A stretch of DNA of 64,000 nt, taken from positions 244,713,474-244,777,473 of the forward strand of contig CP136065.1 in the NCBI GenBank assembly GCA_032622095.1, given 5' to 3'. Shown here in pieces: positions 1 to 11,910 of this stretch. Position numbers and translations under genes: made by a program. The notes below the pieces were generated by a model that had not been told where the DNA came from, did not search any database, and saw only the letters and a program-made list of their open reading frames with translations. Every line of letters begins with the position of its first letter. Position 1 is the first letter of the stretch. Source of the stretch: Siphonodentalium dalli. Its lineage: Eukaryota; Mollusca; Scaphopoda; Gadilida; Siphonodentaliidae.

Positions 1-1260
1 GTGTGAGAGATGGGGAGGGGAGGGATTGGCATCAAATTTGATAAAAAAATTGTTTAGTCGCCGATTATTACCAAACTTATAAACAATCATCTCAATGATA
101 TCAGGAGTGTAATCGTGTGGTTTAAGGATGTCACAAGCCATTCGCGTCAGTGGTGTATAGAGATGAGAGGGACACCAGATTGATACATATTCTTCTCCGT
201 GATACGAGGAATTTTATCGTGTGGTTTAGATACCCCAAATCGGTGCCATATGGGTGAAAGATATGGGGACCTTAAATTTGATGCGATTTTGTATATTCGC
301 CAATTTTCACCAATTTCATATATATGCATCTCTAATCTCTAATGAGTTTTAGTGTGTGCAGCATGAGTCCGAAATAGGGACTGGAGGGTCACCAAAACTG
401 ATACAAAATATTTTTAGTACCAATTACCATCAAATTCAGACACGTTCTTCTCAAATGATACAAGAAATCAAATCATGCTGTCTGTCTGTCTTTCTGTCTG
501 TCTGTGTGCGTTCTATATATAACTTCACGCGGTACAATCGAGATGGCACCAAGGCGTTCTAAGAGGGGTAACTTTTTACAAGGAAGATAATGGTGCGGGT
601 TAAAACAAATTTAAATGACGCTGTTGGTGTCAGGGGAAGAAAAGGGGGAGATCGGCAAAATTAAAAAAATATGGTGAAATGGTTTTGTCGCCGATTTCCA
701 CCAAACGAATACATAATCACCTTCGCAATATGGCGTTGTTCGAGTCAGCGTTGCATCAACAATTGATTTAATAAACTATTTTTAGCCCAGATTTCCACCA
801 AATTGATATATTATTCTTCTTAAGTTAAGAAGATATAATTGTTCAAGTGACTTCAGTTGGTCACCATATGTCGGGATTGTGAAATGTGAACGCTCAAAAC
901 TACTTAAAATGATATGGAGATGGCCTGGGTGACTGTATATACTTATATGTGGATATCGGCGAATAGCAATCTTATCAATAATAGTGCATATCCGCTCGCC
1001 ATCCGTGACGCAAACGACACCAAATGTGATATAATTCATGGTATATCATTGGAGAAAAACGTGTATGAGTTTGGTGGAAATTGGTGCCAAATATATTTGT
1101 ATCAGCTTTTGCCTCTTTTTGGCATATTTAAACCACGCCCATTAGACTCATGGATGCATGATATACTGGCGATGATTATATATATGTTTGGTGGTAATCA
1201 GCAACTAAACAAATTCTGACTTAACTGTCATATTTATATGGGTATGGCAATCAGGGCATT
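1..1260. repeat. Degenerate array of a dispersed module
   Basis: A module containing variants of 'gccgatttccaccaaa', a following 'gatacataatcattct' and 'atcgtgtggttta' recurs near 50, 180, 390, 690 and 790. It also appears in the opposite orientation near 1060 and 1180 ('tttggtggaaattgg'). Copies are diverged and irregularly spaced, so this looks like an old repeat cluster, not a clean tandem array. No convincing coding sequence is present. Confidence 0.45.
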
Positions 1261-2160
1261 CACACAATGGGCTAGCAAAAAGAGATACATAGAAGAAGCA
1301 TTAAACGTATATTTATCATTATATTGAAGAGATTCATATATTCGTGCAAACTGAGAGACCTCGAACCGTCAGAGGATTGCATATATATAACAAAATTGAG
1401 TCTGTTCCATACAATACAGTTTCCACACAAAAATTACAATTTGTGAAGAGATATGGAAGGCCTGTTCAAAAATAGTGGTCACAGTGTGCAATCAAATATA
1501 GTTTCTTCTGATATACAAGAAAATGCAGTTAGTAGCACAAGACTTTTCAGGATCCTCCCAATACTGCCATCTGACAAGGGTTTTAGAACAGACTCATCGA
1601 CTGACATAAACGACTCAAAATCTCGCTCTGTGCCTGGCACATGTAGCTGATATATTTGCGCAGCAACATTTCGTTTAAACTGAGAATATTTAGCCAATAT
1701 ATAGCACCATGAACAGAGGAGCACCTGGAAATTTCTTTGAAACATCTGTATCTTCATTGAGATATGATAGCCAGGTGTCCTCGAGATCTTAGTCCAACCA
1801 ACTAGATTGATTGATACATCTCAATATGTAATACCCAATTATCATCCTTTATCAAACTAATGTGTTTATGATGTTCGTGTATCATAGTATAACGTCTAAT
1901 GTATACGCCAGTTGTAAATGAATAAATAATTCATTATTGGTGGAACGAATTAATCGCGATAAACAGAATGACAATTGACAATGTGAGCCACTACTTATAT
2001 TCCATGACTGTATAATCATATTTTGTGATGCTATTTGAACATACAATTTATGAGAAAACGTATAACACTTTAAGCAAGAGCATTCACTGTTCACAACAAA
2101 TATCCACAGCATACAGAGGGTTTAATATCGCATTAACCTGGGCAACGCCGATAACCCTGC
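1261..2160. other. No gene recognised
   Basis: Unique-looking AT-rich sequence. Short open frames overlap on opposite strands around 1453-1757, but neither resembles a protein family I know and neither has clear splice context. Confidence 0.4.
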
Positions 2161-2470
2161 TAGTACAAAATAAAGTCACAATTCTCAACCAGTTCAAATC
2201 ATCAGAAACTGATCTAGATTGAAAATACGACATATTTTCCACTTCCGGTGGCCATTTTAGCAGCCATCTTGGATGGGAAGATCCAATTATGACCTATAAA
2301 GGTGGCACTACATGTATGTCTTAGCTTAACAAAAATATATACATTGGTATACATTAGATGTTCCCGCTATAATTTGCATCAAATTCTGTGTCTAGTCAGA
2401 AAATACGGCGGCCATGATGGACGCCATCTTGTCTAGTGTCTACATGGCCACTATTTTTTTCGCGTTAAGT
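2161..2470 (+). repeat. Dispersed repeat, copy related to 47871-48110
   Basis: Sequence from 'aaagtcacaattctcaacca' through 'cacttccggtggccatttt' to 'tttcgcgttaagtcaggg' matches 47876-48118 in the same orientation and 45470-45690 in inverse orientation. Indels separate the copies. All are non-coding. Confidence 0.8.
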
Positions 2471-2490
2471 CAGGGTTAATGTACTCGTAT

Positions 2491-2557
2491 ACTGGACATT
2501 CGTAAACTAGATGGTCGAGGGCGTAGCCCGAGACCATTTAGTTTACGAATGTCCAGT
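2491..2557. repeat. Inverted repeat (hairpin), 26-bp arms
   Basis: The left arm begins 'actggacattcgtaaacta' and the right arm ends 'tagtttacgaatgtccagt'. They are separated by about 15 bases. At 48120-48150 only the right arm is present, and a second complete but interrupted copy lies at 2930-3449. Confidence 0.85.
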
Positions 2558-2838
2558 AGCGAGTCCATTAACCGAATTAAAACACAGTGTTTTAATGTAC
2601 AAGGAGAAATTACATTGATACAGATGAAAAATTCTGATAAATATCGATAAATGAGACGTTTACGAAAGTTTTTCGGGGGGAAATATTCCTTTGCAAACAG
2701 CGAATCGACGCCCCTTGACACGGGTCGTGTGAGTGATAATTGTACGTGGATTTTGTCGCGGTAACTATTGTCCAGTCATAAACAGCTGTCCAGTACAGCT
2801 TTATTCGAAATTAAACTTCGATATACGCAAAAATAAAA

Positions 2839-2913
2839 CATTTGTTTTCCCTGTAAATACAACGTACTATATATTACATATAAATAGTGCGTTATATTTA
2901 CAGAGAAAACAAA
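2839..2913. repeat. Imperfect palindrome about 75 bp
   Basis: 'atttgttttccctgtaaata' on the left pairs with 'tatttacagagaaaacaaat' on the right, with a few mismatches and a short AT-rich loop. No coding potential. Confidence 0.75.
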
Positions 2914-2929
2914 TATTTTATATTAGTAT

Positions 2930-3449
2930 ACTGGACATTCGTTAACTAGATGGCCGAGGGCGCGACCATTTGTGACCCGCCATATCAAATCCAGTCGTAA
3001 ATCGGGATTTTTTCCCCTGTGCCAATGCATTCTCTTATATATGCGAGTCGACCATAGGTCGCCTCGCATATATAACAGAATGCATTGGCTTAACAATTTT
3101 TTACAATTTTAATAATTTTTTCTTGTATTCTTTAACAATTTTATAATTTCACCCATACAGAGCCCCAGACAAACATGAGCAGACGACACTCTTCTATATG
3201 CTTCTATATATGTGTGGGGCTCCCTGCAGGGTAATGGATGTTTTTTATTTTATGTCCTAAAAATTGTAAGAAACATTTATTTTAAAACAATGATAAAAAA
3301 TTGTTAGGCCAATGCATTCTCTTATATATGCGAGGCGACCTATGGTCGACTCGCATATATAAGAGAATGCATTGGCACAGGGTAAAAACAATCCCGACTT
3401 ACGACTGTATTTGATAAGGCGGGTCACATTTAGTTTACGAATGTCCAGT
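2930..3449. repeat. Second copy of the 26-bp-arm hairpin, split by an insertion
   Basis: The left arm (2930-2967) and right arm (3428-3449) are the same as in the hairpin at 2491-2557. The miniature element at 2972-3427 is inserted at the start of the right arm, inside 'accatttagttt'. Confidence 0.85.
2972..3427. mobile_element. Double-hairpin miniature element, copy 1 (GTGACCCGCC termini)
   Basis: This 456-bp non-autonomous element has terminal inverted repeats beginning 'gtgacccgccatatcaaatc'. Inside each end lies a 69-bp near-perfect hairpin with arms starting 'gccaatgcattctcttatat', and the second hairpin is the reverse complement of the first. It is flanked on both sides by ATTT (2968-2971 and 3428-3431). 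The uninterrupted 'gaccatttagtttacg' occurs at 2532-2546 and again near 48130, which confirms a 4-bp target duplication. The internal spacer is AT-rich and non-coding. The mobilising transposase is unknown. Confidence 0.9.
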
Positions 3450-3488
3450 AGCGAGTCCACTAACCGACGTAAAACTGTTCTATAACAC

Positions 3489-4110
3489 ACAAGGATAAAT
3501 TACATTGATATAACACACAAGGAGAAATTACATTTATATTTAACCCTAACCCTAACATACAAGGAGAAATTACATTGATATAACACACAAGGAGAAATTA
3601 CATTTATATTTAACCCTAACCCTAACCCTAACCCTAATACACAAGGATAAATTACATTGATATAACGCATAAGGAGAAATTACATTTATATTTAACCCTA
3701 ACCCTAACCCCAACACACAATGAGAAATTACATTTATAATTAACCCTAACCCTAACATACAAGGAGAAATTACATTTATATTTAACCCTAACCCTAACAC
3801 ATAAGGAGAAATTACATTTATATTTAACCCTAACCCTAACGCTAACACACAAGGAGAAATTACATTTATTTTTAACCTTAACCCTAACCCTAACACACAA
3901 GGAGAAATTACATTGATATTTAAGCCTAACCCTAACACACAAGGAAAAATTACATTGATATTTAACCCTAACCCTAACCCTAACCCTAACACACAAGGAG
4001 AAATTACATTTATATTTAACCCTAACCCTAACCCTAACACACAGGGAGAAATTACATTGATATTTAACCCTAACCCTAACACACAAGGACAAATTACATT
4101 TATATTTATT
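3489..4110. repeat. Minisatellite containing telomeric (CCCTAA)n motifs
   Basis: About 14 units pair an 'acacaaggagaaattacatt' block with a 'tatatttaaccctaacccta' block, and the number of CCCTAA repeats varies from two to four per unit. The equivalent place in the related locus (48180-48222) has a single unit without the telomeric motif. The array therefore probably expanded here after acquiring telomeric repeats. Long open frames on the minus strand here are a by-product of the periodicity. Confidence 0.9.
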
Positions 4111-4180
4111 TTCAGCAGATTATCGACTCACAATGAGGCGATTCTAAGCATTATCGATCTGAAACAAGTTGGTGTAAACA

Positions 4181-4555
4181 GTATTTATTCCATATTATTC
4201 ATTATATATTACAAAACAAGACAAATGTTAATAGTGATGATATGAAAGGATTCGACAACAAGCTTTAAGCTTTTGGGAGTCGTTTCCGATTGGCTTAGGA
4301 CAAGGTCCAACCCGTGAGAGTGATTTTAAAATATTTCAAATTGTTTCAAGTAAACGGGGGCTTCAGGTTTAAAATTGTTGACGTTTTATCGTGTGTACTA
4401 GTCTACTCACAGGATGGGCCGGTTCGATAGGTGTTTCAAGATCGGGTGGTTTCATATGGAATTATTTGGGTTATGTGGGAGTATGTTGGAAGGGTATGGC
4501 GGTTGTCAGATGAATATAAAAGAGTTTTATATGGAATTATTTTGTTTATGTGATA
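4181..4555. other. No gene recognised; segment absent from the related locus
   Basis: Relative to 48222-48282, this stretch interrupts the shared sequence between 'aagcattatcgat' and 'aacaagttcgattataagca'. I see no terminal repeats that define an element. Confidence 0.4.
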
Positions 4556-4800
4556 ACAAGTTCGATTATAAGCAGATAATGTGCTAGTTTTTGGGAGAAC
4601 AGGCTGAATATGTGGTATTCGTGAAAGCACCATAATAAAGGATCATCCTTCCCAAGGGGAATAAGTATACACAGGCTCATAGAATTTTACTTAATGCACA
4701 GAGCTTCCGTTGGGACTGGTATAATTTGCTAGAAATTTAACTTTCTCTATTTCAACTGTTTGCTTGACTCCCATAATCGCAATGATATTTTAAATATTAT
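4556..4800 (+). repeat. Dispersed repeat, copy of 48277-48530
   Basis: From 'aacaagttcgattataagca' through 'aagtatacacaggctcatag' to 'gcaatgatattttaaatatt' this is nearly identical to 48277-48530. Together with 2161-4180 it shows that two loci share one composite repeat, expanded in this copy by nested insertions. Confidence 0.85.
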
Positions 4801-5719
4801 TATAAACCGGTTCACACCTCTCGGCCAATCAAATTGCTCCAATTCATGAACAATATTTCTTGTATGAATCTGTATTTCAACGGGGCCAAAATACAGACTT
4901 GAGCTAAATAGCACACATAAATTGACATTAATTGGATAGTAAGCTGAAAGGAGATCGGAGCGGTAGGTGTGAAATTCTAACAATGCGCCATGATAATGAT
5001 CGCACCAGTCACTGGGGAAGTTAAAACACGGATCATTCCATTATTAGCGGACATACCTATATCGGGGTGGTCTGCATGTGTGGGGCCCAACACTTTCGGT
5101 TGAATATGTTATGGTTTGTCGGGAGGGGCGGTTGATTGGAATTAAACTGAACGAGATCCAAACCTGTTTCGAATGTATAATCCACAATAATCACTTAATG
5201 ATATGTTGACTGGTACATTGCGATAATTTCAAACTGTTCACATTTACATGCATGTGCGCGGAAAATACAGGCACTACACACATGTTTGCTTACGTCTTTT
5301 GTTATGAATGCCGGTGATATTTCATCACACAAACTTTATGCAATGTGGAATAGTTTCACTTCCGAGTCTGAACACAACCAGCACATTGTCTTCTGAACGA
5401 TAATTCCATTATGGCAACAAGGCGAAAAATAACATAAACAGCTGAAACAGTTTATTGTCACAATGAATAATCTTTTTTATCAAGAAACACGTTATCAGTA
5501 TAAAACGTTCTCAAATTCGGACATAAAATGGTTTATCAATGCTAATATATAATGCAGACGCATGCAAGTGAGCCGATGGTCAACGGACATTTGACTGATT
5601 ATTCAACAGGAGTAGCGAACACCACAATCCATTCAATTAACTTTTGATTAGGTAATCATCGAAAATTAATGTGGCTCAATTGTGTTTGCATTGGTGTGTG
5701 AACCGTTTTATAAATATGT
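4801..5719. other. No gene or repeat recognised
   Basis: AT-rich sequence with only short, unconvincing open frames. Confidence 0.4.
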
Positions 5720-5816
5720 CATAACCCCCTTGACTATCTGTACAAGGACTACAGACCGCAGCCGCTTCGCGGCTTTTGTCTATATTCTTTGTACAGATAG
5801 CCAAGGGGGTTATAAC
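5720..5816. repeat. Hairpin, ~45-bp arms
   Basis: 'ataacccccttgactatctg' pairs with 'cagatagccaagggggttat'. The arms continue with a few mismatches to a GC-rich apex 'gccgcttcgcggc', itself a perfect small hairpin. It may be a small foldback element or a structured transcript. Confidence 0.8.
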
Positions 5817-5829
5817 CTATACATATAAA

Positions 5830-6110
5830 CCGGTATTACTTATTATGAGGGGTAGGAATGGTAGCCTATGATTTATAATAATTCATAGATACCCCTATTC
5901 CTTATTATAAAGGATATGAAATACAAGCCATCTATTCAATAATATATAGTGATACTTGTTTAGGGGGTAGCAGGAAGACAGCCAGATAGGGCTATGCTAA
6001 CCCCAACAATATACAACAAGGATATAGGTGGTAGCCTATGATTTATAATATTAATATAGTCCGGTATTCCTTATTATAAGGGGTACGGGGGTAGTCTCTG
6101 ATTTATAATA
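5830..6110. repeat. Degenerate minisatellite
   Basis: 'ggtagcctatgatttataat' recurs at about 5858, 6026 and (as 'gggtagtctctgatttataa') 6090. It is interspersed with 'attccttattataaggg'. Non-coding. Confidence 0.6.
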
Positions 6111-6565
6111 AGAGAGAGAGATTCTTTATTGCCTCCTTGAAGGAGATATATTTGTACAATTATATACATACATTTAGATATAAATACAACGGTGAAGTGT
6201 GAGCATAATTAATATAGTGATTACATAAAACGTGCATGCGTATTATCATGCTCACTTTGGTACGGGTGAGTTGCGTCTTATCTGTGGAACTATTATCGGA
6301 GTGAGAAAAGTTAAATGAATTACAATTATAGTAATAAAAGTAAAGTAAGTGGGAAGAAAAAAAAATTGTATTTGCCACTTGGAGAACAAAAAAATATATA
6401 TATATATAAAATAAAATGCGCATCCGAATGGTTGCGCACCCGATGCTCGACAACATTACTATATATCGTTATATGATATACATAATGTATAAATTTTCTC
6501 TCTTCTGCATTTAAGCTACGTCACATGCGTGTGGGCTGTAATTTTCTGAATTAATCTGACAACAA

Positions 6566-7205
6566 TTATTTTGCCCTAATTAGGGAACACATTACAAATA
6601 ATAAAGATGCAGACATATCAATAAGAGAGTCCCGATATTGTCCAACGGCGTCCAAGAGTGATGGGTGATCACTTCCCAAGATTAGAGACGACAAGTCCTC
6701 CTTCTCTAGTCCGAACATGTATAAATACACTTGGATACCGCAGTAGTCGATGACCCGTTCCCAGAAACTATTTCGCAGCGACAGGATCGGGAATGATGAG
6801 CACGTGAACTTAATGTGCTCAAGTTCGTTATCATATATACACAAGGCACTGACGACAGGTAAGATTATCTGGGTACGTTGTCCTGTTAAGAAGAATTGCA
6901 AGGTTCTTGTATTTTGATGATAATGTAGGTTGTGATCGCAAACGCTTCCAAACGTACCAGCCGGAGAGTGGGTCTGAAACAACCTTCCAGAACACACTCA
7001 GGTCAGAATGGTTTGAGACTGACGTGCGCCACGACGAGATATAAAACAGTTTTACTGTCTCCCTCACGATACGTTTCCATGTAGGTTGGTTTGGAAATAC
7101 ACCAAGGTCTAAAATATTATCCAGGAAAGAATCAAGGCGATAGGCTCTTAATATAGGTAGTATCTCCTTGACGAATATATGGCAATTGGTTGCACGATAT
7201 AACAT
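6566..7205 (-). pseudogene. LINE ORF2 C-terminal fragment
   Basis: Two overlapping minus-strand frames together resemble the extreme C-terminus of a non-LTR retrotransposon ORF2. The upstream frame (7205-6831) has the low-complexity helical stretch and tryptophans typical of the region after the reverse transcriptase, ending with a 'LTCRQC' pair. The downstream frame (6997-6566) supplies 'ELEHIKFTC', which would complete a C-x2-C...H...C zinc knuckle, followed by 'FWERVIDYC'. A frameshift falls between the two halves of the knuckle, so the fragment is dead. No reverse transcriptase lies upstream, as expected of 5' truncation. I infer the family from this pattern only and cannot assign a clade. 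Confidence 0.6.
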
Positions 7206-8207
7206 TTATTTGTAGCGCTATATTATAGTATATTTAATATATAACTATATGTACTATTATACATCCTCATATATACATGTGCACATATATTCGCGCTGCA
7301 ATCGCGCATATCCAATGTATACACATAATTGATACTGCATTTTAGTATATATATGTATAACATACCGGTATAGTAAGGCATCTATATCTACGCGTGACCA
7401 TTTTGTGACCGTAACCGGAATCCACCTTTAAATAAATCGACCGATGCATTAGATTCGACGCGACAAAGATGCGTCCGTCTGAAACAAAATTGACCGCAGT
7501 CGCATCACCGACGGATTTAATACAATTAGATTCGAGTCGACAGAAATCCGTCGTTTGGAATGGGTCTTAGACTCAACGGGCTTCATATTATCGGTGACAT
7601 TACAAACCCAATCGACACATACTTTTGCCAATTGCTGTATTTTAGACATAACTATATGGTCTATTGCAGCTATTACACTACTGATAGTTACAATGGGTAA
7701 AACGTGAGTCGGTATCGTCGTATATATTATTATTAGTATCGCCATTAAGCGAAATTACTGCCAACGTTCGTGAAAAATAAGAAATTCGCCATAGGGATCA
7801 GTGTTAAATTTTGATCGCAACTGTAGCAAGCTAGAATCATCATTATTATCGGGGGGGGGGGGTAATACAAAATTAGCAGGAACGTATGCCGGGGTGGGTG
7901 GGTGGTCTGTGAGGCAAAATAAATACTAAAGACATTGTGCGCCCATATATGACATTTGTAACAGTTTAAAACATATTTTGACAAAAACATGGAGATGACA
8001 TTATGCTACGGCATGTTGTATATGGGACGGCGAGGTGAAAAACTTCCTTCCCTACACCCTTCAGAAAGAAGCATCGAAAAATGTAAAACTAAATAAATAA
8101 ACTTGTCCTCATGTAACTAAGACCTTTGAGCCTAGACCATGGTGTGAATGGAATAAGAGCTAGCAGCTGTCTCAAACATCAATGTGACTATCAATGGCTA
8201 GAAAATA
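7206..8207. other. No gene recognised
   Basis: AT-rich sequence with a G homopolymer at about 7851-7862. Short frames here have no recognisable domain. Confidence 0.4.
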
Positions 8208-8210
8208 ACT

Positions 8211-8303
8211 CATCAGTGCATCAAGCCAATCAGTGAATTATCATCAGTGCATCAAGCCAATCAGTGCATCAAGCCAATCAGTGCATCAAGCCAATCAGTG
8301 AAT
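8211..8303. repeat. Short tandem repeat (~19-bp unit)
   Basis: 'cagtgcatcaagccaat' is repeated four to five times, with 'cagtgaattatcat' variants between units. Confidence 0.85.
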
Positions 8304-9190
8304 TATTTCCATGTCCATGTCATCAACTCAGATGATCTGTCGCTCTCACAACAACTAGAGTATCCAAGTTTGGCATGGTGACTGCTTGTCATCTTTATAT
8401 ATAACAGGGTAAGATCTGTCAGTCTGGATTTTTCTCCCAGATCCCTGGACCGATTTCAACCAAATTTGGTGTGGTGACTTGGAGTACCCTGGCGGATGTT
8501 CACCCCCGTGTACATGGTATCGCCAACCCGGAAGGTATCGCCAAACCAGACCATGCGGTTTGAAAAATGAACATATCTTCCTTCAGTTGAATCTATATAT
8601 CTCCCAGTTGAATTGTGATGTCCATTATTCAAAAACAAATTCGTAAAGATAGCGATGGGATGATAGCGACCATAGCTTGCTCTCACCCCGATAAATTTAA
8701 TGGAAATTCCGGCTCATTTGAGATTTTATCATAAATAGTAGACACGTTTTGACGTTAGGTCGGTTGAAACGTAACTATCAGCCATTGACGGTGGATAATG
8801 CGTGCATCAATAGAACAATATATGTTTAGTTAAGCATAAAATTGTCTAGCCTATAGAGCGGTTCGCAAAAATACTATCCGCGACCAAGTGTGGGTACCCA
8901 CCATAATTTCGGGTGTCAAAGTCGCGGATCGATCCTGCGATGTGATGTCGCCAAACCGGATTTGGGATGTCAAAGATGCGGATGACCGTTTGTGCTTGAA
9001 AATATTCCCATTATAATTCGGAGAGGCCGGCACGTGGACAATCTTTAGGGTGATGGTGCATGTGCAAGGTCGAAACATGCATGTCTGTTTGTGTTTTATG
9101 TTCTAATGTCATCTTAATAGTATACGCTATTTTGTGTTATTCGATATTATATATACAACGAATGGAAACATTAAATCAGTGTAAATCATC
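8304..9190. other. No gene recognised
   Basis: No coding or element structure that I can support. Confidence 0.35.
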
Positions 9191-9330
9191 GACGCGTAGT
9201 AACTAGCTGTTGTCATGGTAACATGGGGTATACATTTGATTGTTTGTTTTCTTGATATTTGACGTGTAGTAACTAGCTGTTGTCATGGTTACATGAGGTG
9301 TACTTTTGATTGTTTGTTTTATTGAGGTTT
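9191..9330. repeat. Two-copy tandem duplication (~75 bp)
   Basis: 'cgtagtaactagctgttgtc' starts each copy, and each ends with 'ttgattgtttgtttt'. The copies differ at a handful of bases. Confidence 0.85.
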
Positions 9331-9635
9331 TTCGTCGTGTCAGCCGCTAGATCATATTTGATTTTTTGTCCATGATATGGTCGATATGGCTGAAGGAACG
9401 ACCGCGCATTTTACCGACACCATTATGCCCCATCAACACCATAAGACAATCAGCAGGACAAAACAACCACAGCGCGATAACTTAAACCCTACATTGATTA
9501 TCCCATTCAGTTATAAAAATATCATTGGAACAGTCTATTATTAATTTGGAGGGGTGTTCACGCAATAAAAGCAGACGACTGACTGAAAAAAAAGAGGAGA
9601 ACACAAAAGCTGAATTATTCATATCCCTTGGTTGG

Positions 9636-9690
9636 AAATGTTCAGATAATGAGGTCGTTTGTTAATCTTATTATCTGAACATTTCATAAG
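9636..9690. repeat. Hairpin
   Basis: 'gaaatgttcagataat' pairs with 'attatctgaacatttc' across a loop of about 20 bases. Confidence 0.75.
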
Positions 9691-9726
9691 GAACTACTTG
9701 TCACTAAGTATTTAGTGTGTATAAGG

Positions 9727-10122
9727 GGTTAACCCTTTACCCAACATAAGGGCCCTGTGCCATTGCATTCTCTTATATATGCGAGTCGACCATAGGTCGC
9801 CTCGCATATATAAGAGAATGCAGTGGTTTAACACATTAAAAATTGTTAAAGAATGTAAGAAAAAATGGTAAACAGTGTTAAAAAAAGATTTTTTTTAGGC
9901 CAATGCATTCTCTTATATATGCGAGGCGACCTATGGTCGACTCGCATATATAAGAGAATGCATTGGCACAGGGCATAACTGTAACTATCACAATGTGGTC
10001 AAGGAGCCGGTTCCAATGATATGCATATTTGTATGGTTCTATTGAGACAGACCGAAGATATTTTAGGCTGTTGAAGCTTTATTTGGCCGGTTTTGGCCGG
10101 TTTGTTGGGTAAAGGGGTTAAC
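9727..10122. mobile_element. Double-hairpin miniature element, copy 2 (TTTACCCAACA termini)
   Basis: This copy has the same two opposed 69-bp hairpins (9762-9834 and 9899-9967) as the element at 2972. Its outer termini are different: 'ggttaaccctttacccaaca' at the left and the matching inverse at the right end near 10104-10122. The right arm also carries about 130 extra bases after the second hairpin. These are shared, in inverse orientation, with the copy at 61909-62320 ('gaagctttatttggc' matches 'aaataaagcttc'). Confidence 0.85.
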
Positions 10123-10164
10123 CAGGTTTGATATTACGAGCCATTTTACTCTGATTATGGCTCA

Positions 10165-10611
10165 CAAGCCTGAGTTTAGTGTGCCTGTCATTTGTAGAAT
10201 GAGGTCCCCAGAGGGTGAATTTAGTGAGGCTATCCTGCATAGTGGGCTAGCATCACTAAATTCACCCTCTGTAAACATCATTCTGCATGGCCTCATATGC
10301 TATGGGAGACATAGACTCAGATTGAAGTTCCCAAATGGTGAATATTGTGATATACACACATTGGGAACCTCGATTATAAAGTATATCGTCTGCCAAGTTG
10401 GGGATATGGAGAAACTAAACTAAAAAAGAAATAGAATATATGTGAAGAAGTTTCTATGGAAATTTGATACTAAAGAAACTTTCGAGAGAAGATGAGGCCT
10501 ATGCAGAATGAGGTCCCCAGAGGGTGAATTTAGAGATGCGAGATAGCGTCACTAAATTCACCCTCTGGGGACATCATTCTGCAAATGAAAGGCACACTAA
10601 ACTCAGGCTTG
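10165..10611. mobile_element. Miniature inverted-repeat element, family A copy 1
   Basis: A 447-bp element with ~60-bp terminal inverted repeats: 'caagcctgagtttagtgtgc' at the left, inverse at the right. The left arm holds a nested inverted repeat ('agagggtgaatttagtga' with 'tcactaaattcaccctct'). It is closely similar over its length to 39088-39521. The interior open frame (10157-10423) is shared by both copies only because the element sequence is shared. Possible diverged 8-bp target duplication atggctca/atgtctga. Confidence 0.85.
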
Positions 10612-11520
10612 ATGTCTGATACAGTTAATGGGGTACCACCTGGATGCTGATTATGAAACTGATTGAGTTCCCAGACAGGTGTGACGCATGCGTTGTATAA
10701 CGTTATGAAAGCCACTTCCGCTTCCTCTTAACAACAGGTGTTTGTTCTCATGGACTTATTGCTACACGGGTACAATCAAGTCGCATCAGTTGGAAGTTTT
10801 CCAACCATACATAAGGGGAGTCAGATTAGAAATTTCGAACACGTTAGAAAGCTTGAGGTTTTTATATTGACACATCTAAACATCACCCTCTATAGCCACG
10901 TCGCTGTCCCGAAAAAAGCCAACACCCCAGTGTGCGCGAAGGTTTGGCGGCGTGTTGGACGGGGAAGCAAAATTGTGTGGTTGTTATACATGTAATCGGC
11001 CAAACTCCATGCAGGGTTTACCTCCCTTGGTGACTCGGTAAGACAGCTGCTGTCGTCGACATTTTACCCACATTTGGTGGACTTCCGCAACATGCTGCCC
11101 TTGTTAAGCGCACAAAACATCCAACAAACTTTGTGTAAATTTTGAAACTTAAGTTTGAAAAGTCCAACTAAAACCAGAGAACTATATTTCGAAGCGGTGT
11201 GATTTGGTTCTCCGATTATTTTATCTGAACGCACATGGACGAAAATGTCCGGCAACACGCATGGCAAGTCAGACCCAAGAGTTCTAATTTGCTCCAATTT
11301 TGAAGAGTTGCTTGCGAAAATCGTCAAAAAAACTACCGTTCTGATCCTCCGTTCTGTCATCAAGGTTTTAGTACGGGAATTGTTCTCAAAGCATATGGGA
11401 AATTTGATATTGGGCCGATCGGGTTTCGCCATTTTATCTGGAAAAACCCGCAGTAAATATAGAAACCGCAGACTAGTACCCAGCCGGTGACAGAGTCAGA
11501 AAGGAAGTATGACTGGTGCC
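10612..11520. other. No gene recognised
   Basis: Overlapping open frames at 11064-11490 on both strands show no recognisable domain or splice context. Confidence 0.35.
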
Positions 11521-11910
11521 CTCTGGTAGAGATTGATAATCGGCCGTAAACTGTCACACTTGGCATGTCTCCAGTCACCGAGTCATGACAGATGAGGAAA
11601 TCTGACAGTCTCCCAGTCACGGTGTTGTCACGAATGAGTGATGCTAAGGGGTCAGGTTTGGATAATATATTCGCATGTATGTGTAGTGACACCCCACCCC
11701 CTTTCGCATTAACCGCCGCCCTGTTAGACCAGACACACACCTGACACAGTGTCATGTGTAATAAGGTAGCCTCAGGGGTTTGGCTGATAAATTCGCCTGT
11801 AGATGTAGTGACACACCCCTCCAACACCACCACCCCTCGTTAACAGCATCCCCCGTAGACCCGCCACACCTGATGAGGTCTACAGCCACGGTGCCATGAT
11901 GAACAAGAAA
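11521..11910. repeat. Degenerate ~100-bp repeat units
   Basis: Units share 'gataaattcgcctgta', 'tagtgacaccccaccccc' and 'acagccacggtgccatgatg'. The same unit recurs at 13980-14170, so it is a dispersed, locally tandem repeat. Confidence 0.65.

Noticed and set aside
1479-1757. 92-codon minus-strand frame overlapping a plus-strand frame
   Set aside because: No recognisable domain and no paralogue in the window. Could be a chance frame.
3570-4092. Minus-strand open frames with repeating GLGLNINVISPCVL-like peptides
   Set aside because: They are translations of the telomeric minisatellite in two frames at once. No start, splice or domain evidence supports a protein.
10157-10423. 88-codon frame with a homologous frame at 39106-39348
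   Set aside because: Shared only because both lie in copies of one miniature element. The frame includes its inverted repeats and has no domain.
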